Positions 1 through 9,821 are shown, counted from the first letter of the stretch. The stretch: DNA of 64,000 nt from Winogradskyella sp046545555 (GCF_046545555.1 NZ_JBHZTH010000001.1:124001-188000), one strand, 5' to 3'. The notes: generated from the letters alone by a model not told the origin. Numbers and translations: made by a program.

Positions 1-204
1 AAAAAAGAAAATTTAGAACTAGCAGAACGTATCGAATCCAAAAACCAAACTAAATTTTTTGAAGGTATAGGTTCTAGTTTTGATCTGAGACAAGCACAAA
101 CCCAACTTTATAGCGCTCAACAAGAATTACTGCAGTCTATGTTAGATGTTATTAATTCTAAAGCTGAATTAGAAACCGTTTTAAACTCACCAACCAATAA
201 TTAA
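1..204 (+). CDS. TolC-like outer membrane efflux protein, C-terminal end (partial)
   Basis: The frame is open from base 1 to a TAA at 202-204, so only the last 67 codons are present. The fragment is helical and reads like the last coiled-coil hairpin of a TolC or OEP family protein, with an FDLRQAQTQLYSAQQELLQS segment followed by a short polar tail. This family forms the outer-membrane duct of RND tripartite pumps. It ends 11 bases before the adaptor gene, so it should be the first member of the efflux operon. The call rests mostly on context, because the diagnostic barrel lies outside the window. Confidence 0.75.
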   Translation, partial: KKENLELAERIESKNQTKFFEGIGSSFDLRQAQTQLYSAQQELLQSMLDVINSKAELETVLNSPTNN

Positions 205-215
205 ATCACACAATC

Positions 216-1403
216 ATGAAACACATATATAAAATACTCTTAATCACTTTAATTATTTCTTCTTGCTCAGAAGGTAAAAAAAACTCAGTCGAAAATATTC
301 TAGAAAATGGTGATCTTAAAACTATAAGAGAAAAAAGAGGTGCATTAGTTAATGAGCAGCAAGCTCTTAACGACCAAATAAAACGCTTAGACGAAAAGAT
401 AAAAAAATTAGATACAACTAAGAATATACCTCTAATAACAACATTTAAAACAAAACCTGAAATTTTTAATCACGTCTTAGAGCTTCAAGGAAATGTAACA
501 ACAAAAAACCTTTTAACTATTACACCAGAATTCAATGGTATTTTAACCAATGTCTATGTTAAAGAAGGTCAAAAAGTAAGCAAAGGACAGACTCTTGCCC
601 GTATTGATGATGGTGGTTTGAGTCAGCAAGTGGCCCAATTAAAAATTCAAACCGATTTAGCAAAGACTACTTTTGAGCGCCAAAAACGACTTTGGGATCA
701 AAGTATAGGTAGTGAAATACAATATCTACAAGCAAAATCAACTTACGAATCTCAAAAAGAAGCTGTAAATCGACTACAGCAACAAATTGCAAAAACAGTT
801 GTAAGAGCACCGTTTTCTGGCACTATAGATGATGTTATTACCGAAAAAGGTAGTGTTGTAGGTGCAGGTCAAACTGCATTAATGAGAATTGTTAACCTTA
901 ATGAAATGTATATAGAAACTGAAGTGCCAGAGAGCTATGTTTCTAATGTTATTGCTGGTAAAAATGTAGAAGTAAGTATACCCGTTTTAGGTAAAACAAT
1001 AGAAACAGAAATTCGACAAGCAAGTGATTTTATAAATCCAGCTAATCGAACATTTAAGGTTGAAATTGAAGTACCTAATAAAGACAAAACGATTAAACCA
1101 AATCTAACTGCCCGATTAAAGATTAATGACTACACAAATAACAATGCAATTTTAATTCCGCAAAGTGTTTTATCTGAAAATGCAAATGGAGAACAATATG
1201 TATATGTAGTTAATAACAAAGGTAATGACGGCATCGGTACTGCAAAACGCGTTATTGTAAAAACAGGCAGAACTCAAGGAGACAATATTGAGATTTTAAA
1301 AGGTTTGGTAGATGGTGCTGAAATTATAAAGGAAGGAGCCAGAAGCGTTAGAGATGGTCAATCTGTAGAAGTTATAAATTATAAAGAAGAAGACAATGGA
1401 TAG
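216..1403 (+). CDS. RND efflux periplasmic adaptor (HlyD/MFP family) lipoprotein
   Basis: This 395-residue protein has a lipobox ending at Cys17 (LIISSC). A predicted coiled coil follows (about residues 28-67), then the barrel-sandwich (biotinyl-lipoyl-like) halves around residues 95-125 (VYVKEGQKVSKGQTLARID) and 185-215 (VVRAPFSGTID), flanking the alpha-hairpin. The C-terminal beta-barrel and membrane-proximal domains end near residue 390. Adaptors of this family bridge the inner-membrane RND pump and the TolC duct. It overlaps the pump gene by 8 bases, which indicates translational coupling. The exported substrate cannot be told from the sequence. Confidence 0.93.
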   Translation: MKHIYKILLITLIISSCSEGKKNSVENILENGDLKTIREKRGALVNEQQALNDQIKRLDEKIKKLDTTKNIPLITTFKTKPEIFNHVLELQGNVTTKNLLTITPEFNGILTNVYVKEGQKVSKGQTLARIDDGGLSQQVAQLKIQTDLAKTTFERQKRLWDQSIGSEIQYLQAKSTYESQKEAVNRLQQQIAKTVVRAPFSGTIDDVITEKGSVVGAGQTALMRIVNLNEMYIETEVPESYVSNVIAGKNVEVSIPVLGKTIETEIRQASDFINPANRTFKVEIEVPNKDKTIKPNLTARLKINDYTNNNAILIPQSVLSENANGEQYVYVVNNKGNDGIGTAKRVIVKTGRTQGDNIEILKGLVDGAEIIKEGARSVRDGQSVEVINYKEEDNG

Positions 1404-4400
1404 CAAGAAGAAAAAAAGTATCGATAAGGAGTTTGGTCTATCGTCTTGGGCTATAAACAACAAAACAACAATGTATGTGCTCATTGCTGTCTTTTTCTAT
1501 CTAGGAATTACAGCCTTTTTTAGTATGCCAAGAGAAAACTTTCCTGAGGTTAATGAGACTAAAATTTATGTGAGTACGGTATACCCTGGTAATACTGCTG
1601 AGGATATCGAAAAGTTAATAACAGATCCACTTGAGGATAAACTAAAAACAGTAAGTAATGTTGTAGAAATCACATCTACCTCTCAAGAAGATTACGCAAT
1701 GCTGATCGTAGAATTTGATGAAAATATTTCTGTAGATAAAGCAAAGCAAAAGGTAAAAGACGAGATTGATTCTGAAACAGCTGGTGAAGATTGGCCAACA
1801 TTTAATGGTGCTAAAGTAGAACCAGATGTATTTGAATTGAGTTTATCTGAAGAGATGCCTATCTTAAATATTAATATTTCTGGTGACTATCCTATTGAAA
1901 AATTAAAAGATTATGCAGAATACCTTCAAGATGAAATTGAAGATCTTCCTGAAATTAAAAAAGCTGACATACGAGGAGCACAAGAAAAAGAGGTTGAAGT
2001 TGCTGTAGATATTTATAAAATGATGGCTGCAAAAGTAACCTTTAATGATATTCTTGGCGCTATTGCAAATGGAAACGTAACTCAATCTGCAGGGAATTTA
2101 AAAGCCAGTGGCCAACGTCGTACGATAAGAATTATTGGAGAAATTGACAACCCTTCTGAATTAGAAAATTTTGTCGTTAAAGCGGAAAAAGGAAATGCTA
2201 TTTACCTTAAAGATGTCGCAACAATAGATTTTAAAGAAGAAGACAAAACGACGTTTGCTAGAAAATCTGGTAACCCTGTTGTAATGCTAGATGTTAAAAA
2301 ACGTGCTGGCAAAAATATGGTTGCGGCAGCCGAACAAATTCAGGTCATTGTAAAAAACGCAAATGAGAATATTTTCCCTAAAGATTTAGAAGTAACAATT
2401 ACGAATGATCAATCAGAAAAAACTATTGGACAGGTCGATGATTTAGTTAATAATATCATTTTCGGAGTTATTCTAGTAGTTACTGTATTAATGTTCTTCC
2501 TAGGATTTAAAAATGCCCTATTTGTAGGTTTCGCTATACCTATGTCCATGTTTATGTCTTTAATGATTTTAAATATTATTGGCTATAGTCTTAATACAAT
2601 GGTTCTTTTTGGACTAATTATGGGGCTTGGTATGTTAGTAGATAATGGAATTGTGGTGGTAGAGAATGTTTACCGTTTGATGGAGAAAGAAGGCATGAGC
2701 AGAATTGAAGCCGCAAAAAAGGGTATTGGTGAAATCGCCTTCCCTATAATTATTTCTACCGCGACTACAGTAGCAGCATTTGTACCATTAGCATTATGGC
2801 CAGGTATTATGGGTGAATTTATGAAGATATTACCTATCACATTAGCAACAGTATTAGGATCGTCATTGTTTGTTGCCATATTCTTTAATTCAGTTTTAGT
2901 ATCTCAATTCATGAAAATTGACGATAAAGAAATGCCTCTTAATCAAATTATAAAAACTACCAGTATTGTCGCTGGTATTGGAATTCTTATCTTAATTTTT
3001 GGTGGCACTTATCGCGGTCTAGGGACTGTTATGATTTTTACAGCTCTTATGCTTTGGGCTTATCGTTTCTTCTTAAGAAAATGGGCTAATAATTTTCAAA
3101 CCAAATCATTAGTAAAATTAGAAAATTGGTACGAACGTATGTTGAGTGGAGCCTTATCTAAAAAGCGTCCTTACATTTTGAGTATCGGTACATTTTTATT
3201 ATTAATTGCATCCTTTATGGCATTTGGTGGTTCGTTGGCAACACAGCGCACAAAGGTGGAATTTTTTCCAGATAATAAGCCTAACCAAATTATAGTCTAC
3301 ATTGAATATCCTGAAGGTACAGCTATAGAAAAAACAAACGCCATCACTAAGCAAATCGAATCTAGAGTTTATGATGTAGTTAATGAAAGTCAATTCATAG
3401 AAGATGGTAGAAATTTCCTAGTAGAAAGTGCAGTATCTCAAGTGGGTGAAGGTGCTGGAAATCCTCAAACAGATGGTGGCTCTTCTGCTGGAATGCCCCA
3501 TAAAGCTAAAATCACAGCTTCAATGCGAGAGTATAAATATCGTCGTGGTGAAGATAGCGAACTACTAAGACAAAAAGTACAAGAAGCATTGGTTGGTATC
3601 TATCCAGGTGTTTTAATCTCAGTTGAAAAGGATGCTAATGGACCACCAGCTGGTGCACCTATTAATATTGAAATTGAAGGTAACGACTACAATGATTTAA
3701 TTGCTACAGCAGAACAAATGCGCGAGTTTATTAATGGTAGAAATATTCCTGGAATTGACGAGCTTAAAATTGATGTAAACAAAGATAAACCTACAATGCA
3801 AGTTGAGATTGATAGGGAGAAATCTGGGGAGTTAGGTATCAGTGCAAAACAAATCGGTGACCAACTACGTAATTCTATCTTTGGTTCAAAAGCAGGTATA
3901 TATAAACAAGATGGTGATGATTACGATATCTACGTAAGATTTAATGAGAATCTTAGGTATAACACAAGTGCTTTATTCAATCAAAATATAACCTTTAGAG
4001 ATAACACTGGTCAGATAAAAGAAATCCCTTTATCTGCCGTTGCAAAACAGAAAAATAATTCTGGTTTTAGTGCAATAAAGCACAAAGATTCTAAACGTGT
4101 TGTAACTGTTTATTCTGCACTAGCACCAGGTTATACAGATGCTGGTGCCATTGTAACTCAAATTCAGAATGAAATGAAAAGTTACGAAGGTTTACCTGCA
4201 GATATTAAAATTGATTACACTGGACAGATTGAAGAGCAAAATAAGCAAATGGCTTTTTTAATGGGAGCCTTTTTTACAGGGTTAGGACTGATTTTCTTTA
4301 TTCTTATATTCCAGTTTAACTCAGTATCCAAACCAACCATTATAATGTTGGCTATATTTTTAAGTTTAATTGGTGTATTTGGCGGTATTGTAATTACAGG

Positions 4401-4932
4401 AAGCGCTTTTGTAATTATGATGACTATGGTTGGGATTATATCATTAGCCGGTATCGTTGTAAATAATGGAGTTGTACTTTTAGATTACGCGCAGTTATTA
4501 ATCGATAGAAAAAAGAATGACTTAGGTCTAGAAAAAGAAGATTACCTTTCTAAAGAAGATTTGTTTGATAGTATCGTAATGGCTGGTAAAGCACGTTTAA
4601 GGCCTGTATTATTAACAGCAATAACGACCATACTTGGATTGATTCCTTTAGCAATTGGTTTAAACATTAATTTCTTTACACTATTTTCAGAATTTAATCC
4701 TAATATATACATGGGTGGCGACAATGTTGTGTTTTGGGGACCTCTAGCATGGACTGTTATTTACGGATTACTTATAGCAACATTCTTAACATTAATAGTT
4801 GTACCTATATTATTCTTTCTAAGTATGAGACTAAAAATGTGGTTTAACAAATCTAAAATATCTGATTCTGAGGAATTGGTTACCCAAGAAGTATTTAATA
4901 TGGATAAGCGCTTGGACGAAAGCGCAATTTAA
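1396..4932 (+). CDS. RND family efflux pump, inner-membrane transporter (AcrB/HAE type)
   Basis: This 1178-residue protein has the RND layout: TM1 near residue 25-45, a large periplasmic porter domain, a helix bundle around 345-550 holding the GLGMLVDNGIVVVENV motif of TM4 with its Asp, a second periplasmic loop around 640-930, and a second bundle around 935-1150. It drives proton-coupled export from periplasm or membrane through the adaptor and TolC encoded just upstream. It is somewhat longer than E. coli AcrB because of a longer linker and an acidic C-terminal tail. A strong terminator follows, so it closes the operon. The substrate is unknown. Confidence 0.95.
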   Translation: MDSKKKKSIDKEFGLSSWAINNKTTMYVLIAVFFYLGITAFFSMPRENFPEVNETKIYVSTVYPGNTAEDIEKLITDPLEDKLKTVSNVVEITSTSQEDYAMLIVEFDENISVDKAKQKVKDEIDSETAGEDWPTFNGAKVEPDVFELSLSEEMPILNINISGDYPIEKLKDYAEYLQDEIEDLPEIKKADIRGAQEKEVEVAVDIYKMMAAKVTFNDILGAIANGNVTQSAGNLKASGQRRTIRIIGEIDNPSELENFVVKAEKGNAIYLKDVATIDFKEEDKTTFARKSGNPVVMLDVKKRAGKNMVAAAEQIQVIVKNANENIFPKDLEVTITNDQSEKTIGQVDDLVNNIIFGVILVVTVLMFFLGFKNALFVGFAIPMSMFMSLMILNIIGYSLNTMVLFGLIMGLGMLVDNGIVVVENVYRLMEKEGMSRIEAAKKGIGEIAFPIIISTATTVAAFVPLALWPGIMGEFMKILPITLATVLGSSLFVAIFFNSVLVSQFMKIDDKEMPLNQIIKTTSIVAGIGILILIFGGTYRGLGTVMIFTALMLWAYRFFLRKWANNFQTKSLVKLENWYERMLSGALSKKRPYILSIGTFLLLIASFMAFGGSLATQRTKVEFFPDNKPNQIIVYIEYPEGTAIEKTNAITKQIESRVYDVVNESQFIEDGRNFLVESAVSQVGEGAGNPQTDGGSSAGMPHKAKITASMREYKYRRGEDSELLRQKVQEALVGIYPGVLISVEKDANGPPAGAPINIEIEGNDYNDLIATAEQMREFINGRNIPGIDELKIDVNKDKPTMQVEIDREKSGELGISAKQIGDQLRNSIFGSKAGIYKQDGDDYDIYVRFNENLRYNTSALFNQNITFRDNTGQIKEIPLSAVAKQKNNSGFSAIKHKDSKRVVTVYSALAPGYTDAGAIVTQIQNEMKSYEGLPADIKIDYTGQIEEQNKQMAFLMGAFFTGLGLIFFILIFQFNSVSKPTIIMLAIFLSLIGVFGGIVITGSAFVIMMTMVGIISLAGIVVNNGVVLLDYAQLLIDRKKNDLGLEKEDYLSKEDLFDSIVMAGKARLRPVLLTAITTILGLIPLAIGLNINFFTLFSEFNPNIYMGGDNVVFWGPLAWTVIYGLLIATFLTLIVVPILFFLSMRLKMWFNKSKISDSEELVTQEVFNMDKRLDESAI

Positions 4933-4996
4933 AAATCACTTGTTTTATAATAAAGTAAAAGCCTTTGAAAACATAAAAGGTTTGATTAATAGCGAG

Positions 4997-5025
4997 AAAA
5001 GCCTCAACAATTGTTGAGGCTTTTT
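4997..5025 (+). terminator. Rho-independent terminator after the RND operon
   Basis: A perfect inverted repeat GCCTCAACAA/TTGTTGAGGC at 5001-5020, extended by A:T pairs, is followed by a T-run. It lies 65 bases after the pump stop codon. Confidence 0.9.
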
Positions 5026-5048
5026 ATGTGTTTATACTATAAGTTGAT

Positions 5049-5056
5049 TAAATTTG
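5049..5056 (+). promoter_or_regulatory. Bacteroidota-type -7 promoter box for aspS
   Basis: TAAATTTG fits the TAnnTTTG -7 consensus of the Bacteroidota primary sigma factor. It lies 18 bases before the aspS ATG and just after the previous terminator. The -33 element is weak. Confidence 0.6.
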
Positions 5057-5074
5057 CACGATTAAATTTTCATT

Positions 5075-6829
5075 ATGTATAGAAGTCATAGCTGTGGTGA
5101 ATTAAGAGCCACTCATAACAATACAGAAGTCACGCTTTCTGGTTGGGTGCAAGGGATAAGGGATAAAGGATTTATGATTTATGTAGACTTAAGAGATCGT
5201 TATGGCATCACGCAACTCTACTTCGATGAAGAACGTTCCGCCAAAACCTTAATGGATCGAGCATCTAAATTAGGTCGTGAATTTGTGATTCAGGTTAAAG
5301 GAATTGTAATTGAGCGTGCTTCTAAAAATCCTAATATTCCCACAGGAGATATTGAAGTTTTAGTTTCAGAACTAAATATTTTAAATGCCTCTTTAGTACC
5401 ACCTTTTACTATTGAAGATAAAACTGATGGTGGTGATGATCTTCGTATGAAATTTCGCTACTTAGATATTCGTCGTAATCCTGTAAAAGAAAGTTTAATC
5501 TTTAGAGCTAAAGTAACTCAAGAAGTTAGAAACTATCTTTCTGGAGATGGTTTTATAGAAGTAGAAACACCATATTTAATTAAATCTACACCAGAAGGCG
5601 CTAGAGATTTTGTGGTACCTTCTCGTATGAATGAAGGAGAATTTTATGCACTTCCTCAATCTCCACAAACCTTTAAGCAATTGCTCATGGTTGGTGGTAT
5701 GGATAAATACTTTCAGATTGTAAAGTGCTTTAGAGATGAAGATTTACGTGCAGATAGACAACCCGAATTCACACAGATAGATTGTGAAATGGCATTTGTA
5801 GAGCAAGAAGATATTCTAAATGTCTTTGAAGGTCTTACACGTCATTTATTAAAAGAAGTTAATGGTGTTGAAGTTGAAAAATTCCCAAGAATGCTCTATG
5901 ACGATGCAATGCGTTTGTATGGAAATGATAAACCAGATATTCGCTTTGGTATGGAATTCGGTGAGCTTAACGAAGTAGCACAACACAAAGATTTCGGAAT
6001 ATTTAACAATGCAGAATTAGTAGTAGGTATTGCAGTACCAGGAGGTAACTCGTATACAAGAAAAGAAATTGATAAACTAATTGATTGGATAAAACGTCCA
6101 CAAGTTGGTGCTTTAGGTATGATCTATTCTCGTTGTAATGACGACGGAAGCTTCAAATCTTCTGTAGATAAATTTTACGATCAAGAGGATTTAGCAAAAT
6201 GGGCCGAAGTGACTGGCGCAAAGGCTGGTGATTTAGTTTGTGTATTATCCGGTGACACTAACAAAGTAAGAGCACAATTAAGTGCTTTGCGTATGGAACT
6301 AGCAGAACGTTTAGGTCTTAGAGATCCTAAAGTATTTGCACCATTGTGGGTTGTAGATTTCCCATTATTAGAGTTAGATGAAGAAACGGGTCATTATCAT
6401 GCGATGCATCACCCATTCACATCTCCAAAACCTGGACAAATAGAATTATTAGACACAAAACCAGGTGAAGTTAAAGCCAATGCTTACGATTTAGTTTTAA
6501 ATGGAAACGAAATTGGTGGAGGATCAATACGTATTCACGATAAAGCAACTCAAGCGATTATGTTGAAACACCTCGGATTTTCTGATGAGGATGCTAAAGC
6601 ACAATTTGGTTTCCTAATGGATGCTTTTGAGTATGGAGCACCACCGCATGGAGGTTTAGCTTTTGGTCTAGATAGATTAGTTGCAATTTTGGGAGGCCAA
6701 GAAACTATTAGAGATTTCATAGCCTTCCCAAAAAATAACTCAGGTCGTGATGTTATGATTGACGCACCTGCACCTATTGATGATGAACAACTTAAAGAGT
6801 TGAGTTTAAAACTAGATTTAAATTCTTAA
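5075..6829 (+). CDS. aspS: Aspartyl-tRNA synthetase
   Basis: This 584-residue class II aminoacyl-tRNA synthetase charges tRNA-Asp with aspartate. The N-terminal OB-fold anticodon-binding domain occupies about residues 1-110 (ELRATHNNTEVTLSGWVQG). The catalytic core carries motif 2 (FRDEDLRADRQPEFTQID) and motif 3 (GGLAFGLDRLVAIL near residue 530). The bacterial GAD insertion domain lies between motifs 2 and 3. Length and layout match bacterial AspRS. It is monocistronic, set between a terminator upstream and a hairpin downstream. Whether it is the discriminating or non-discriminating type cannot be decided by eye. Confidence 0.98.
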   Translation: MYRSHSCGELRATHNNTEVTLSGWVQGIRDKGFMIYVDLRDRYGITQLYFDEERSAKTLMDRASKLGREFVIQVKGIVIERASKNPNIPTGDIEVLVSELNILNASLVPPFTIEDKTDGGDDLRMKFRYLDIRRNPVKESLIFRAKVTQEVRNYLSGDGFIEVETPYLIKSTPEGARDFVVPSRMNEGEFYALPQSPQTFKQLLMVGGMDKYFQIVKCFRDEDLRADRQPEFTQIDCEMAFVEQEDILNVFEGLTRHLLKEVNGVEVEKFPRMLYDDAMRLYGNDKPDIRFGMEFGELNEVAQHKDFGIFNNAELVVGIAVPGGNSYTRKEIDKLIDWIKRPQVGALGMIYSRCNDDGSFKSSVDKFYDQEDLAKWAEVTGAKAGDLVCVLSGDTNKVRAQLSALRMELAERLGLRDPKVFAPLWVVDFPLLELDEETGHYHAMHHPFTSPKPGQIELLDTKPGEVKANAYDLVLNGNEIGGGSIRIHDKATQAIMLKHLGFSDEDAKAQFGFLMDAFEYGAPPHGGLAFGLDRLVAILGGQETIRDFIAFPKNNSGRDVMIDAPAPIDDEQLKELSLKLDLNS

Positions 6830-6835
6830 ATTCTG

Positions 6836-6861
6836 AAATCCTGCTTCTTGTAGGATTTTTT
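6836..6861 (+). terminator. Terminator after aspS
   Basis: The stem AAATCCT/AGGATTT (6836-6842 and 6852-6858) is followed by Ts. It lies directly after the aspS stop and ahead of the ClC gene. Confidence 0.75.
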
Positions 6862-6875
6862 GTTAGCTTTAAGGA

Positions 6876-8657
6876 ATGCGAGCTAAATCTAGATTTTTTA
6901 AACGCTTACTTATTTGGAGGTATAAACATATTTCTGAAAAGAATTTTGTGTTTTTATTGAGTCTAATAATTGGATTATTAGCCGGAATCGTTTCTGTTAC
7001 CATTAAAAACATAACTTTTACCATACAAGTAATACTGGAAAGAGGTATTGTACTATCTAAAAATAGTATCTATTTTATTCTACCAATCGTTGGTTTATTG
7101 CTTGTTTATTTATTTGTAAAATATGTTTCTAAAAAACCAATTAGTCACGCCATTCCATCCATATTATATTCGTTGTCAAAACGAAATGGTTTGATTGATA
7201 AAAAGAACATTTATTTACCATTAATTACAGCTCCATTAACAGTAGGCTTTGGAGGTTCTGTTGGGTTATTAGGACCAGCAATACTTTCTGCCTCAGCATT
7301 AAGCTCAAATCTAAGTCGGCTACTTCACATTGATAAAAAGACACGCAGTCTTTTAATAGCCTGTGCTGCAGCTGGCGCAATTGCTTCAATCTTTAAATCT
7401 CCAATTGCTGCCGTTATTTTTGCTGTTGAAATCTTTAGTTTAGATTTAACTTTCGCAGCCTTATTACCATTGTTAATAGCATCGGTTTCTTCCGTGATTA
7501 CGTCTTATTTTTTCTTAGGTGATAGTGTTCTATTCGATTTTAATGTCACTGACAAATTCGCCATAAAAGATACGTTATTTTATCTGTTATTGGGCACAGG
7601 GACTGGCGTTGCATCAATATATTTTTCTAAAATATACTTTGGTATTACAGCATTCTTTAATCGCTTTAAATCAGCACGACAAAAGTTAATTATTGGTGGT
7701 TTAGCTATAGGAATAATGCTTTTTTTTATTCCACCTCTTTATGGTGAAGGTTTTAGTTTTATAAATGATTTAATGACTGGCAATGATATTAAAGCCTTGG
7801 GTAATACCCCTTTTGATGCGCATTTAGATAATATTTGGATCGTTATAGGTTTACTCTTTGGAATAACATTGTTTAAAGCCATTGCAATGACTACAACTTT
7901 TGCTGCTGGTGGTTCAGGTGGAATTATAATTCCGACTTTAGTAATGGGCAGCGCATTAGGTAATGTAGTTGCTAAAGTGATTAATAATTGCGGTTTAGGG
8001 TTTTCAGTATCCGAAGCCAATTTTACCTTAATTGGAATGGCTGGTTTAATTGCAGGTGTTCTTCATGCTCCATTAACAGCCATTTTTTTAATTGCTGAAA
8101 TAACTGGTGGTTATGAGCTGTTTGTACCACTAATGATTACAGCTTCAATGTCTTTTATTATCAATAAAAATGGATTAGATCACACAATTTACACTAAAGA
8201 ACTGCTTGAGAAAGGGGCGCTTCTTACTCAAGATAAAGACAAAAATATTTTAACCTTAATGAAACTAGATACTGTTATTGAACAAGATTTTGTTCAATTA
8301 CATCCTGAAATGTCCCTTGGAGATATGCTTAAAAATGGTGTTTCTAAATCTAATAGGAATTTATTCCCTGTTACAGATCGAGATGGAACTTTTGTTGGTA
8401 TAATATTACTAGATGATATTAGAACTGTAATGTTTGATCAAACACTTTATAAGTCAACCAGTGTTGAAACATTTATGCGTCAAGCACCATCTTACATAAT
8501 TTATAAAAAAGACACAATGCAAGATGTTATGAGAAAATTTCAATCATCTAAAGCTTGGAATTTACCTGTAATAAAAGATAATAAGTATTATGGATTTGTC
8601 TCAAAATCAAAACTATTAACCGCATATCGTCGCGAATTAATTAATTTTACATCTTAA
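6876..8657 (+). CDS. ClC family chloride channel/transporter with C-terminal CBS pair
   Basis: This 593-residue membrane protein has about ten helices of the ClC fold to about residue 440, then two CBS domains (about 470-525 and 535-585), which usually bind adenine nucleotides. The anion-pathway loops GGSVGLLGP (residues 126-134) and AAGGSGGIIIP are recognisable. The position of the gating glutamate (E148 in E. coli ClcA, in GREGP) is Leu132 here. The position of the internal proton glutamate (E203) appears to be Ile186, as E185-I186 replaces the EE pair. Both substitutions argue against a classical proton-coupled antiporter, which is an inference from the motif alignment. The gene follows aspS closely but has a terminator between. 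Confidence 0.92.
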   Translation: MRAKSRFFKRLLIWRYKHISEKNFVFLLSLIIGLLAGIVSVTIKNITFTIQVILERGIVLSKNSIYFILPIVGLLLVYLFVKYVSKKPISHAIPSILYSLSKRNGLIDKKNIYLPLITAPLTVGFGGSVGLLGPAILSASALSSNLSRLLHIDKKTRSLLIACAAAGAIASIFKSPIAAVIFAVEIFSLDLTFAALLPLLIASVSSVITSYFFLGDSVLFDFNVTDKFAIKDTLFYLLLGTGTGVASIYFSKIYFGITAFFNRFKSARQKLIIGGLAIGIMLFFIPPLYGEGFSFINDLMTGNDIKALGNTPFDAHLDNIWIVIGLLFGITLFKAIAMTTTFAAGGSGGIIIPTLVMGSALGNVVAKVINNCGLGFSVSEANFTLIGMAGLIAGVLHAPLTAIFLIAEITGGYELFVPLMITASMSFIINKNGLDHTIYTKELLEKGALLTQDKDKNILTLMKLDTVIEQDFVQLHPEMSLGDMLKNGVSKSNRNLFPVTDRDGTFVGIILLDDIRTVMFDQTLYKSTSVETFMRQAPSYIIYKKDTMQDVMRKFQSSKAWNLPVIKDNKYYGFVSKSKLLTAYRRELINFTS

Positions 8658-8691
8658 CGATTTTAAAGTTAATTTTTAGAAAAATAAAAAA

Positions 8692-8937
8692 ATGAAACCT
8701 ATACACCTTATAACTCTAATTGCATTTATAGCTTCGATAATAAGTATTATCTGTGGACTAACTCTAACTGTAGAGTACTCTCAAAAGCTTATCGGATTTG
8801 GCGTGGTTGGTTTATTTTTAGTTGTTTTCCCACTGTTTTCATATTATCGATGGAAAGGAAAAGACCCTAAAGACTATATGCTAACCAAAGAAAATCTTGA
8901 TAAAATGAGGGAAAACCAAAAAAGAAACAAGATTTAA
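8692..8937 (+). CDS. Small two-helix membrane protein of unknown function
   Basis: The 81-residue protein has two hydrophobic segments (about residues 4-25 and 33-52) and a basic tail rich in Lys and Asn (KMRENQKRNKI). It starts 34 bases after the ClC gene and probably shares its transcript. Similar small membrane proteins are common in Flavobacteriaceae, but I know no function for them. Confidence 0.7.
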   Translation: MKPIHLITLIAFIASIISIICGLTLTVEYSQKLIGFGVVGLFLVVFPLFSYYRWKGKDPKDYMLTKENLDKMRENQKRNKI

Positions 8938-9081
8938 TTTTAGAATCAACCACTCGTAAGTTTCTTATTAAGCCCTTTATTAACAGTGTTTTTCACAAAA
9001 TCTGATAAATTTATTTTAACTCATTAACTTTCAATATTTTAAAATAAAACAATTTATTAACATTAACATTAATTTATATAG

Positions 9082-9089
9082 TATCTTTG
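9082..9089 (+). promoter_or_regulatory. -7 promoter box for the cold-shock gene
   Basis: TATCTTTG matches TAnnTTTG exactly, 27 bases before the ATG. The 140 bases upstream are extremely AT-rich. The short T/A-rich leader leaves no room for a long CspA-type thermosensor 5' UTR. Confidence 0.7.
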
Positions 9090-9115
9090 CACTTTAATTT
9101 TTATTTATATTTATA

Positions 9116-9307
9116 ATGACTGGAACAGTTAAATTTTTTAATGATTCAAAAGGATTTGGATTCATTACCAACGAAGAAACAGGAAAAGACATCTTTGTAC
9201 ACGTATCAAACCTTAATGGCGTAGAATTACGCGAAGGTGATAATGTAGAGTACGATGAAGAAGAAGGAAGAAAAGGAATGGTAGCTGCAAATGTGCAGGT
9301 ACTGTAA
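9116..9307 (+). CDS. Cold-shock domain protein (CspA family)
   Basis: This 63-residue protein is a single cold-shock OB-fold with both RNA-binding motifs: the RNP1 region KGFGFIT at residues 13-19 and the RNP2 region DIFVHVS at residues 25-31. It should bind single-stranded RNA or DNA and act as an RNA chaperone in the cytoplasm. It sits alone between a strong -7 box and a strong terminator, as expected for an abundant transcript. The acidic segment after residue 40 (EYDEEEGRKG) is typical of the Bacteroidota versions. Confidence 0.96.
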   Translation: MTGTVKFFNDSKGFGFITNEETGKDIFVHVSNLNGVELREGDNVEYDEEEGRKGMVAANVQVL

Positions 9308-9327
9308 GTATATATCTTAAAAGTTTC

Positions 9328-9358
9328 AACGCTCAACTAAAGGTTGGGCGTTTTTTTT
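9328..9358 (+). terminator. Terminator of the cold-shock gene
   Basis: The ten-pair stem AACGCTCAAC/GTTGGGCGTT (9328-9337 and 9343-9352) is followed by eight Ts. It reaches the 3' end of the convergent lipoprotein gene. Confidence 0.92.
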
Positions 9359-9362
9359 GTAC

Positions 9363-9815
9363 CTAATTGAATTGTATAGGTAAATTATTATTAGGAATTT
9401 TAGCAATATAATAAGGTTGAGTCATAGCGGAAACAGCCATTCCATTAGGTGATTTATAGTTTACTTTTACAAGAACATTTTGGGAATTAGTTTTGAAGTC
9501 TAATTCAATACTGTGACCACCAGTCGTTTTTAACTCATCAAAAACTGCTATAATTCTATAAATCTTAAAGTCTATTTCCGTTTCTGTAAAATCATCAGTA
9601 ACCTTATTGATTGAATTCATTTTAGTTAATAAAGCGTTCCAATCATTTTGATTTAGAATAATTAAATTCTGTTTTTTTATATCCTCTGCCCCAGCGCCAA
9701 AGAGATTGCCTTTCGATATTAAAAGCGGTTCTTCATTTTCCATTTTTAAATGCTTTTCGCTAGTCTTACAATTTATAGCAAGTATTGCAATTAGTAGTAG
9801 TAAAACCTTATTCAT
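9363..9815 (-). CDS. Lipoprotein with PrcB C-terminal (protease complex) domain
   Basis: The 150-residue protein has a lipobox ending at Cys16 (AILAINC). A compact beta-rich domain containing IIAVFDELKTTGGHSIEL matches the conserved V-x-F-x(6)-TGGxS core of the PrcB_C domain, named after a protein associated with the Treponema dentilysin protease. The domain's role in Flavobacteria is not known. It follows tadA by 6 bases and is probably cotranscribed with it. Confidence 0.75.
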   Translation of the reverse strand: MNKVLLLLIAILAINCKTSEKHLKMENEEPLLISKGNLFGAGAEDIKKQNLIILNQNDWNALLTKMNSINKVTDDFTETEIDFKIYRIIAVFDELKTTGGHSIELDFKTNSQNVLVKVNYKSPNGMAVSAMTQPYYIAKIPNNNLPIQFN

Positions 9816-9821
9816 TAAATT

